64,000 nt of DNA from an uncultured bacterium (GTDB taxonomy: Bacteria > Verrucomicrobiota > Lentisphaeria > Victivallales > UBA1829). The position numbers were made by a program, and so were the translations under genes. A model generated the notes under the pieces. The model was not told where the DNA came from. It saw only the letters and a program-made list of their open reading frames with translations, and searched no databases. Shown piece after piece: positions 17,940 to 24,336 of the stretch. Numbering within the stretch: the first letter of the stretch is position 1; the number at the start of each line of letters is the position of its first letter. Location: NCBI GenBank assembly GCA_902774245.1, contig CACYHQ010000006.1, positions 94,866 to 158,865 of the forward strand, given 5' to 3'.

Positions 17940-18348
17940 GTTGCTTTGAATTTAAGAGTTGACACTTTTGAGCTCGATTTTAGAAAAAAGTTCACAAACC
18001 GCAATCTTATTATCATATCATTGCAAGAAAAATATACCGTCCGGAAAAAGCTCGGAGGATTTTGTTAAAAACAGATACATAGGGGGAGATTCTTTTCCGG
18101 TTTTTGAGCTCAAAAATGAGGCAACAGGAGAAAAACTTTCCCCAAAAACAATTTGCGAAAAGTACCTGTTGTTTTTGTTTCTATGCGCCGAAAACATAAA
18201 TTCTTTTATTTTTTCTCTTCTTTTTGGGGGAAAGGCAGGACTTCTAAACCGCTTTTTTCTCTGCTTATCACAAGAATAAGTTGACATTGATGGGATAAGC
18301 AAGCGCGAGCAAAAAAGTTGCTTGCATAAACTCTATGGAGGCTTGCCG
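17940..18348. other. AT-rich non-coding stretch of the element
   Basis: About 400 bp with no convincing gene. The short open frames here have no ribosome site and biased composition. It contains TTTTGAGCTC at 17968-17977 and the inverted TTTTTGAGCTCAAAAA near 18102-18117, a perfect 16-bp palindrome that could bind a dimeric regulator. TTGACATTG near 18280 could start the promoter of the HTH genes. Confidence 0.45.
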
Positions 18349-18672
18349 ATGCAGACCAACACAACCATTCCCAAAGACGTTATCAACGCAATCAAGACCG
18401 TATTGGATTTGGAACCAACGGCAACGATTGAAACGAAAGAAGCCGTCTTGGAAATCCTCAACAAAAACGGGAGAATTGGAAAAATCACGATTCAGAAAAA
18501 CCGGAAAATGATAAATGCAAAGAGAGCAATGGAAATCCTTGAAGTTTCCCGCCCGACCCTTGCGGAATACTGCAAGACGGGGAAGCTCACAGAAATCAAG
18601 CTCTCTTCTCGAAAAACCCGGTTTTACGAGGATGAAATCGAAAACTTTGCTTTGTTCGGCAACAAAAACTAA
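18349..18672 (+). CDS. Small HTH DNA-binding protein, excisionase-like (first of tandem pair)
   Basis: This 107-residue protein has a C-terminal winged HTH of the helix_turn_helix_17/excisionase type: INAKRAMEILEVSRPTLAEYCKTGKL, then a wing ending KTRFYEDEIENF. The N-terminal half is helical and charged. It may be the recombination directionality factor or a regulator of the replication gene. The start follows GGAGG by 7 bases; the frame opens 9 codons earlier without a site. The next gene encodes a relative with the same HTH and wing. Confidence 0.7.
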   Translation: MQTNTTIPKDVINAIKTVLDLEPTATIETKEAVLEILNKNGRIGKITIQKNRKMINAKRAMEILEVSRPTLAEYCKTGKLTEIKLSSRKTRFYEDEIENFALFGNKN

Positions 18673-18685
18673 AAGAGGGGGAAAC

Positions 18686-18988
18686 ATGAATACTCAACTT
18701 GCAAAGCGTATTGAGACGATAATCAACGAACAGAACAAGAAAACTCTCCGGCTTGTTTTTGACGCAATCAAGGAAAAAACGCCTGATTCCGTCCCGCAGA
18801 TTCCGAGACAGAGGAAAACGATTTCAACGGCAGAAGCAATGGCGATATTGGGCTGTTCTCGGATTCTGCTGATGGGACTTGCGGAAAAGGGAAAGATTCA
18901 TTGCTTCAAGATTTCCCCTCGCAAACTCCGTTTCTACCTTGACGAAATACAGAGCCTCGCGGAATACGGCGACCGGGATTTGAATTGA
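18686..18988 (+). CDS. Small HTH DNA-binding protein, excisionase-like (second of tandem pair)
   Basis: This 100-residue protein is a paralogue of the preceding gene: ISTAEAMAILGCSRILLMGLAEKGKI then KLRFYLDEIQSLAEYG align with the first protein's HTH and wing. The N-terminal helix is amphipathic and may dimerise. AGAGGGG lies 5 bases before the start. The gap to the previous stop is 13 bases and to the initiator gene also 13, so the three genes form one operon. Two excisionase-like proteins in series is unusual for an element this small. Confidence 0.68.
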   Translation: MNTQLAKRIETIINEQNKKTLRLVFDAIKEKTPDSVPQIPRQRKTISTAEAMAILGCSRILLMGLAEKGKIHCFKISPRKLRFYLDEIQSLAEYGDRDLN

Positions 18989-19001
18989 GGGGGGATGGGA
19001 A

Positions 19002-20030
19002 ATGAAACCACCTGATTTCTACCAGTTGCCGATGTTCCTATTTCGAGAAAGACGCAACAAACACTTATCCGAGCTTGGGATATTCGTTTTTTCTGTTGTT
19101 GCCACCTATTGCAAGCATAGTTCGGGAAAGGCTTTCACAGGCGGCTATGATGCTCTTGCTAAACTCTGCGGGACTTCAAAAGGTAATATTAAGCAGATTA
19201 TGACGAAAATCAAATCTCTTGGATATGTTGTCGTTGAAAGAGGAAAGATTTCTCTTTCCGATGAGACACAACAACGCATAGAAACGGATAAACGACATCT
19301 AAAGCTCTTTCAAAGCGTTCTCGGACTTGATTTGAGCTTGAGACAAAAGCTGTTATACTCTTTGCTTGAAAGCTATCGTTCAACAGAAAAACAATCTGTT
19401 GATAAAGATACGATTTGCACAGAGCTTCAAATCCCAAACAGAACACTTCTTGAAGATTTGCGGAAATTGGAGAACAGAAAACTTGTTTTTCAGACAACAA
19501 CGGGCTATCAAGCCGTCTCTCTTGATGAGGAACAGGGGGCAAAAACACTAACCTTCGAGAAGCAAAAATACTCACCTTCGGAGACAAAAACACTAACCTT
19601 GAAATACAAAAACACTAACCTTCCAAGCTCACCGTCCTCTAACACATCTAACATATCTAACAACAATCCAACGATCTCTCAATCTTCGGATATTCCGGAA
19701 ACGGAAGAAGAGAGTACAACACCGGAGATTTCACGGGAAAGCTACGATTTGGAAATGCTGAAACGTGTTGAGATAATCTATTGTGAAGCTCTCGAAAAAA
19801 CCGATGGTTTTTATCCGAGCATCCATGAGGTTGAGTTGTGGATAGCAAAAACCAATTGGGAAAACTGGAAACCGCCATATTACACGTTCGCCACATTTTT
19901 TCAGCTCTTACAGCGAGGCAGGATGAAGGACACTCAAGAAAGAGCAAAACGTGAAAGAAACAGGGCGATACTGGAAATTGAGCTATCCAAGATTCAGGAA
20001 CAGCTCAAAGAAAGGATGCGTGTTGCATGA
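19002..20030 (+). CDS. Winged-helix replication initiator, lambda O-like in layout
   Basis: This 342-residue protein has an N-terminal winged helix at about 20-90 (GIFVFSVVATYCKHSSGKAFTGGYDALAKL type, HTH_36) and a second helical/HTH-like part at about 115-165. A disordered Ser/Asn/Thr/Glu linker follows at about 180-245, then a helical C-terminal domain. I infer an origin-binding initiator because four regularly spaced DNA repeats sit inside the gene exactly where the linker is encoded, as the lambda origin lies within gene O. No helicase or helicase loader is present, so host DnaB would be recruited. GC content is much lower than the host flanks. Confidence 0.65.
   Translation: MKPPDFYQLPMFLFRERRNKHLSELGIFVFSVVATYCKHSSGKAFTGGYDALAKLCGTSKGNIKQIMTKIKSLGYVVVERGKISLSDETQQRIETDKRHLKLFQSVLGLDLSLRQKLLYSLLESYRSTEKQSVDKDTICTELQIPNRTLLEDLRKLENRKLVFQTTTGYQAVSLDEEQGAKTLTFEKQKYSPSETKTLTLKYKNTNLPSSPSSNTSNISNNNPTISQSSDIPETEEESTTPEISRESYDLEMLKRVEIIYCEALEKTDGFYPSIHEVELWIAKTNWENWKPPYYTFATFFQLLQRGRMKDTQERAKRERNRAILEIELSKIQEQLKERMRVA
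19540..19622 (+). repeat. Four iteron-like direct repeats inside the initiator gene
   Basis: CAAAAACACTAACCTT occurs at 19540-19555, 19585-19600 and 19607-19622, with a variant CAAAAATACTCACCTT at 19563-19578. Start-to-start spacing is 23, 22 and 22 bp, close to two helical turns. The copies fall in different reading frames (reading KTLTF, KYSP, KTLTL and KNTNL), so the DNA rather than the protein is conserved. An A/C/T-rich stretch with CATCTAACATATCTAAC follows at 19640-19665. Confidence 0.85.
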
Positions 20031-20157
20031 CCGTAGCCCCCCACAGCCCCCCGTCACTTTCCCCCCTACGTATTACCAAGAACAGAAACCATACGTTTTC
20101 CTGCCACAGAGAAACGCATAAGCCCAAAAACCGTAAACCGACTAAACGGAGGTAATC

Positions 20158-20382
20158 ATGAAATTTGAAACCTATGACGAACACACGAACACCCTGACTT
20201 ATCGTATCGACCTCGCGGAAGCAGTCAAAATGAATTTTGCGCTTCCTGCATTTTTGCGGGAGCGCATAGAGATTGAACGACAGCTCCGCGAAGCAGACCC
20301 CGAAACGAGAAAACGGTTTTTCCAAGAAAAGAAACGTGTATCGTTCCTTGAACCGGATGAAATCGCCAAGTTGGAGCAATAA
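20158..20382 (+). CDS. Small charged protein of the element, function unknown
   Basis: This 74-residue protein is rich in Glu, Arg and Lys, and mostly helical after residue 25 (AFLRERIEIERQLREADPETRKRFFQEKK). A strong GGAGG lies 6 bases before the start. It is 2 bp from the next gene and probably in the same transcript. No family is recognised. Confidence 0.6.
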   Translation: MKFETYDEHTNTLTYRIDLAEAVKMNFALPAFLRERIEIERQLREADPETRKRFFQEKKRVSFLEPDEIAKLEQ

Positions 20383-20384
20383 CC

Positions 20385-20657
20385 ATGAAATATAAGCGTT
20401 TTTCCTGCCGTTTCTGCGAAAAGACGTTCTTTTCCGAGAAGACACGGACGGCGCATGAGCTTTACTGCGCGTGGAATCCTGCACAACGCCGCTGTTTTAC
20501 TTGCCGTTGGTATTTACCCGAAACATACGCCTGTAGAAGAGATGCGTATTTCAACCCGACTACGGGGAAAAGCCGTCCTATTCGGAAAGGAAACTGTTTC
20601 CGATGGGAAGCAAAGCAAGAAGAGCAGAAGAAATCGCCACCGCCCAAAGCGATTTGA
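20385..20657 (+). CDS. Small protein with C2HC zinc finger and Cys-rich second motif
   Basis: This 90-residue protein has Cys8-x2-Cys11-x12-His24-x3-Cys28, the spacing of a classical zinc finger with Cys as last ligand. A second set follows: Cys37-x2-Cys40, Cys50 and a Cys in GNCFRW, likely a second metal site. The basic content suggests nucleic-acid binding. It follows the preceding gene by 2 bp. The C-terminus is Lys/Pro-rich. Function unknown; accessory DNA-binding proteins of this kind occur in phages and plasmids. Confidence 0.6.
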   Translation: MKYKRFSCRFCEKTFFSEKTRTAHELYCAWNPAQRRCFTCRWYLPETYACRRDAYFNPTTGKSRPIRKGNCFRWEAKQEEQKKSPPPKAI

Positions 20658-20678
20658 AGACGCACAACGCCGAACCGA

Positions 20679-20710
20679 AGCCCCGCCCCCTAAAACGGGA
20701 CGGGCTTTTT
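20679..20710 (+). terminator. Possible terminator after the zinc-finger gene
   Basis: AGCCC pairs with GGGCT, and inside it CCC with GGG across a 2x2 internal loop, followed by five T residues (20706-20710). It lies 21 bases after the stop. The imperfect stem lowers confidence. Confidence 0.5.
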
Positions 20711-20760
20711 GTTTCCTGCCGTCAAATGGCCGGAAAACGCATGGAAAGGAAATCGGAGGC

Positions 20761-20970
20761 ATGACACGGGAATATACGTATCATGGCGGAGAGAGACAAA
20801 TGTTTTTGATTTCGCGCGCGACCTGTTCAAAAGGAACGCAAACAGAAACACATCTTGAGGGCAGACGGCGAACACGCCCCCACAGGCCAAGAGAAGACCG
20901 GACAGAGGTGAAAGCCCACCTTAAAAGCAAGGGAACGCCCGAAAAACTATCCCACCTCAAGAAAAAGTAG
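20761..20970 (+). CDS. Possible small basic protein near the right end of the element
   Basis: A 69-codon frame is preceded by GGAGG, but only one base separates that site from the ATG, and a possible terminator lies upstream. The product is very rich in Arg, Lys, Thr and His, with no recognisable fold. It may be spurious; it is listed because it fills the stretch before the right repeat. Confidence 0.25.
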   Translation: MTREYTYHGGERQMFLISRATCSKGTQTETHLEGRRRTRPHRPREDRTEVKAHLKSKGTPEKLSHLKKK

Positions 20971-21070
20971 ATAAGTTGTTTATAAATCTTGCTCGAAACA
21001 GTTCAAAAACAAGGAAAACAAGAGGATTTAAGGAAACGAGGAAAACGGCGTAATCTCTTGAATTTGAGCA

Positions 21071-21123
21071 AAAAAAATGGAGCCAACGCTCGGAATCGAA
21101 CCGAGGACCTGTTCATTACGAGT
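21071..21123. repeat. Right attachment repeat (3' part of intact tRNA-Thr)
   Basis: These 53 bp are identical to 16177-16229. This copy is the functional 3' part of tRNA-Thr, supplied by the element on integration. Confidence 0.93.
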
Positions 21124-21153
21124 GAACCGCTCTACCGACTGAGCTATGTTGGC
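21078..21153 (-). tRNA. tRNA-Thr (anticodon CGU)
   Basis: The minus strand gives a 76-base cloverleaf beginning GCCAACA and ending with encoded CCA. Acceptor GCCAACA pairs with CGTTGGC with one mismatch or wobble at the base of the stem. The anticodon stem GTTCA/TGAAC encloses loop CTCGTAA, giving anticodon CGT, which reads ACG (Thr). The T arm is GGTTCGATTCC. A run of eight T residues directly follows the 3' end on the minus strand and could terminate transcription. The gene is the attachment site of the element. Confidence 0.93.
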
Positions 21154-21168
21154 ATTCCATGAAAATAT

Positions 21169-21197
21169 AATCTAGCACAGAATCCGTCAAAAATCAA
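21169..21197 (-). promoter_or_regulatory. Predicted promoter of tRNA-Thr
   Basis: On the minus strand, TTGATT (21197-21192), 17-bp spacer, TAGATT (21174-21169) in TGCTAGATTAT. The -10 box ends 15 bases before the mature 5' end. It lies outside the element. Confidence 0.6.
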
Positions 21198-21324
21198 GGT
21201 GAAAAGCGTTTTTTTTGACAAAAAAGTAAAACCGGAAGGCATTTCAAGCCCGATTCCTGAATTGTACGATTTTCGAGAAATACTGACGCTTATCGCATGA
21301 GATGAAAGGAATCCGGCTTCGGTT

Positions 21325-22854
21325 TCAGAATTCTTTTTTGAGGCCGAGGCGGTTCATGCGGTAGTTCATCATGCGCGGAGAAAGCCCGAGCTTGCGGCCG
21401 GCGGCGGAAAGGTTGCCGTCGTTCTTGCGGATGGCGTCCTGAAGAATCTCGCGCTCGTAGTTGGCGAGCAGGACTTCGAGCGTGGAGGAATCGTCGCCAA
21501 TGGTAGCGGCGGGCGATCCGGAAGAAGACGCGCCGACGGCCTGGAGCGAGGGCGGCAGGTTCTGTGCCTGGACGCAGTCATCGGTAGCGGTGAGCACGGC
21601 GCGTTCCATGCAGTTTTCGAGTTCGCGGACGTTGCCCGGCCAGCTGTAGTTCATGAGCAGGTGGATCGCGCCGGGCGAGAGCTTGCGAATCGCCTTGTTG
21701 TACTTCACGTTCAGGTTCTCGATGAAATACTCGGCGAGCAGGATGATGTCGCTCTTGCGTTGGGCGAGCGGCGGCATCATGATGGGGAAGATGTTCAGGC
21801 GGTAATACAGGTCCTCGCGGAAGAGCTTCTTCTCCATCAGCTCCTCGAGGTTGCGGCTGGTGGCGGCGAGAAACCGCACGTTGGAATGCAGCTCTTCGTT
21901 GCTGCCGACGCGCGAGAAAGTGCGTTCCTGCAGGAACCGCAGGAGCTTCACCTGGGTCTGCATGGTCAGGTCGCCGATCTCGTCGAGGAAGAGCGTGCCG
22001 CCGTCGGCGGCCTCGGCGCGTCCGATGCGGCGGCTGACCGCGCCCGTGAACGCGCCTTTTTCATGCCCGAAAAGCTCGCTTTCGACGAGGTTTTCCGGGA
22101 GGGCGGCGCAGTTCAGCGTGATGAACGGCTTGTCCTTGCGCCCCGAGAGCTCGACGATGGCGCGGGCGAGGAGTTCCTTTCCGGTGCCGCTGGCGCCCCG
22201 GATCAGGACTGTGGCGTCGGACGGTGCGACCTGGCGGAGCTGTTCATAGACGAGCTGCATCTCGCGACAGTTTCCGATCATCTTGCCGGGGGCCTTCTGG
22301 AGCATGCTGCGGAGCTTGCGATTTTCCTCGAGCAGGGATTCGCGTTCGTCGTGGATCTCCACGCAGGCGGCCGCGGCATCGGCGGTGATGTTCGCGATGA
22401 TCTCCAGGAACGCGACGTCGCTGTCAAGGTCGGTGTCCGGCAGAACGGGACGGTCGATGGAGAGCGTACCGATCACGTTTTCGTGGTGGATCAGCGGGAC
22501 ACAGATGAACGCGACCTGTTCGGTGTAATGCCGCGCGCCGGTCCTGTTCAGGAACCGGGCGTCGTTGCGGAGGTCCGGGATCACATGGCTGTGTCCGGTC
22601 TCGGCGACGTGTCCGGTGATGCCCTCGCCGATGCGGTAGTGTCCGAGCTTCTTTTCCGTTTCGGCGAGTCCACAGGAGACCTCGATCTTCAGGGTGTCGC
22701 CGTACAGAAGGGCGAACGTGCCCCGGATCATGCCCATGTCGCTTTCGAGAATGGCGAGGACGCTTTCGAGGAGCGCCTGCACATCGCGTTCACGGGTGAT
22801 GACCGAGCTGACCTTCTGAATGACGAGGAGTTGCGGACTGGCAAGTTTATTCAT
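21325..22854 (-). CDS. NifA-like sigma-54-dependent activator (GAF, AAA+, Fis HTH)
   Basis: This 509-residue regulator has a GAF sensor domain at about 20-165, a short coiled linker, and an AAA+ domain with Walker A GASGTGKE at 220-227, the sigma-54-contacting GAFTGA loop at 267-272 and Walker B TLFLDEI around 287-293. A Fis-type HTH lies at about 470-505 (GNLSAAGRKLGLSPRMMNYRMNRLGL). It would open sigma-54 promoters using ATP. The GAF domain and length match NifA, but no nitrogenase gene is seen. It sits 84 bases downstream of gltD with its own predicted promoter. Two sigma-54 promoters at 28.8-28.9 kb are obvious candidate targets. Confidence 0.9.
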   Translation of the reverse strand: MNKLASPQLLVIQKVSSVITRERDVQALLESVLAILESDMGMIRGTFALLYGDTLKIEVSCGLAETEKKLGHYRIGEGITGHVAETGHSHVIPDLRNDARFLNRTGARHYTEQVAFICVPLIHHENVIGTLSIDRPVLPDTDLDSDVAFLEIIANITADAAAACVEIHDERESLLEENRKLRSMLQKAPGKMIGNCREMQLVYEQLRQVAPSDATVLIRGASGTGKELLARAIVELSGRKDKPFITLNCAALPENLVESELFGHEKGAFTGAVSRRIGRAEAADGGTLFLDEIGDLTMQTQVKLLRFLQERTFSRVGSNEELHSNVRFLAATSRNLEELMEKKLFREDLYYRLNIFPIMMPPLAQRKSDIILLAEYFIENLNVKYNKAIRKLSPGAIHLLMNYSWPGNVRELENCMERAVLTATDDCVQAQNLPPSLQAVGASSSGSPAATIGDDSSTLEVLLANYEREILQDAIRKNDGNLSAAGRKLGLSPRMMNYRMNRLGLKKEF

Positions 22855-22862
22855 GATAATAT

Positions 22863-22891
22863 AATATACATGTTTGGTTATGTTTTATCAA
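22863..22891 (-). promoter_or_regulatory. Predicted promoter of the NifA-like gene
   Basis: On the minus strand, TTGATA (22891-22886), 17-bp spacer, TATATT (22868-22863) continuing TATATTAT. The leader would be very short, and I see no clear ribosome site before the ATG at 22854. Confidence 0.5.
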
Positions 22892-22938
22892 GGGGAAAAC
22901 ACCATCTCCTTTCATGTTTCGCGTCAAATCAATCCAAA

Positions 22939-24318
22939 TCATGCCAAATCGCGGATAATCTCCTGAACCGTTTTCTTCGCGTCGGCCATTGCGCGGACCA
23001 CAAGCGAAGCGCCGGTGGTGCAGTCGCCGACAGTGTAGACGCTGCGTTCCGGGTCGGCGATCAGGCCGTTGCGGGGCGTCATTTTGAGCTTGAGATCGGC
23101 GGAAGGCCCCTTGGGATCGGCTCCGGTGAAGCCCATGGCGAGCAGGATCAGGTCGGCTTCAATGACGCGCGTGGAGTTTTCGACCGCGACGGGCTTCAGC
23201 GGCCTGCCTTCGGGCGTGGTCTCCCACTTGACGGAATGCACCTCGACTCCGGTCAGGACGCCGTTTTCGCCGAGGAACCGGTCGCTCGCCACGTTCCACT
23301 CGCGTTCGCAGCCTTCCTTGTGGCTGGAGCTGGTGCGGAGCATCCACGGCCAGGCGGGCCACGGCGTGGATTCGGAACGCGTCTCGGGCGGCATGGGCAT
23401 GATCTCGACCTGTTTCACGCTCGCCGCGCCCTGACGGATCGCGGTCCCGGCGCAGTCGCTGCCGGTGTCGCCGCCGCCGATGATGAGCACTCGCTTGCCC
23501 TTTGCGCTGACGGGGAGCGTGCGGAGTTCGCCGCCGTTCACGCGGTTCTGCCCCTGGAGGAATTCGAGCGCAAAGTGGACACCGTTCAGGTCGCGGCCGG
23601 GGATGTTCAGGTCGCGGGCGCACGGAGTCCCGGTCGCGAGCACGACAGCGTCGTAGTTGCGGAGGAGATACTGCCCGGCGACGTCGAGCCCGATGCGGCA
23701 GTCGGTCTGGAATTCGATCCCCGCCTGGCGCATGAGGGAGATGCGGCGGTCGATGACGCGTTTGTCGAGCTTGAAATCGGGGATGCCGTAGCGGAGCAGT
23801 CCGCCGGGCTTGTGGTTCGCTTCGAATACCTTGACGCTGAATCCTGCGCGGTTCAGCGCCTCGGCGGCGTACAGGCCGGACGGGCCGCTGCCGACGACGG
23901 CGATGCGCTTGCCGTTGCGGAGCGCGGGGACGACCGGCTTCACCCAGCCGTTTTCAAACGCGGTCTCGACGATGACTTTTTCGCACTGGCGCACCATCAC
24001 GGGGTCGTCGTTGACGCCGTTGCAGCAAGCGCCCTCGCACAACGCGGGGCAGATGCGGCAGGTGAACTCGGGGAAGAAACTGGTCTCGGAGAGGATGCGC
24101 CAGGCGGTCAGCCAGTCGCCGGATGCGGCGGCGCTGTTGAAATCGGGGATGACGTTTCCGAGGGGACAGCCCGCGCCGTGGCAGAACGGGACGCCGCAGT
24201 TATGGCAGCGGAGCATCTGCTCGCGGATCTGCTCGGGTGCGAGGCGGACTTCGACTTCATTGAAATCGCGGACGCGTTCGTCCGCGGGACGGTAGATATC
24301 ATGAATGCGTTCGATCAT
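22939..24318 (-). CDS. gltD: Glutamate synthase small subunit
   Basis: This 459-residue protein supplies electrons from NAD(P)H to the large subunit. The N-terminal region carries the cysteines CHNCGVPFCHGAGCP (about 38-52) and CRICPALCEGAC (about 92-103) that hold the [4Fe-4S] clusters. An FAD-binding GSGPSGLYAAEAL lies at about 145-157 and an NAD(P)H-binding GGGDTGSDC at about 285-293. I choose the ATG at 24318, 10 bases after AAGGAG; a TTG two codons upstream keeps frame but is only 4 bases from the site. It follows gltB by 18 bases. Confidence 0.95.
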   Translation of the reverse strand: MIERIHDIYRPADERVRDFNEVEVRLAPEQIREQMLRCHNCGVPFCHGAGCPLGNVIPDFNSAAASGDWLTAWRILSETSFFPEFTCRICPALCEGACCNGVNDDPVMVRQCEKVIVETAFENGWVKPVVPALRNGKRIAVVGSGPSGLYAAEALNRAGFSVKVFEANHKPGGLLRYGIPDFKLDKRVIDRRISLMRQAGIEFQTDCRIGLDVAGQYLLRNYDAVVLATGTPCARDLNIPGRDLNGVHFALEFLQGQNRVNGGELRTLPVSAKGKRVLIIGGGDTGSDCAGTAIRQGAASVKQVEIMPMPPETRSESTPWPAWPWMLRTSSSHKEGCEREWNVASDRFLGENGVLTGVEVHSVKWETTPEGRPLKPVAVENSTRVIEADLILLAMGFTGADPKGPSADLKLKMTPRNGLIADPERSVYTVGDCTTGASLVVRAMADAKKTVQEIIRDLA

Positions 24319-24336
24319 GGTCAATTGGCTCCTTTC

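Larger units (their letters stand above)
16177..21123. mobile_element. Small integrative element in tRNA-Thr(CGU)
   Basis: The element is bounded by perfect 53-bp direct repeats, and the right copy completes an intact tRNA-Thr. One unit (repeat plus interior) is 4894 bp. Cargo in order: tyrosine recombinase, terminator, AT-rich non-coding stretch, two tandem HTH proteins, a winged-helix replication initiator with internal iterons, and two small genes, one with a C2HC zinc finger. Base composition is clearly AT-richer than the flanks, especially after 17880. No relaxase, capsid or packaging gene is present, so it would need a helper to move between cells. The crossover region covers the anticodon loop, a common site for this recombinase class. 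Confidence 0.9.

Noticed and set aside
17959..18279. 106-codon frame in the AT-rich non-coding part of the element
   Set aside because: No ribosome site, composition of random AT-rich DNA, and it contains the 16-bp palindrome at 18102-18117.
20603..20764. 53-codon frame between the zinc-finger gene and the end of the element
   Set aside because: It overlaps the zinc-finger gene by 55 bases, has a poorly spaced ribosome site and runs through the predicted terminator at 20679-20710.
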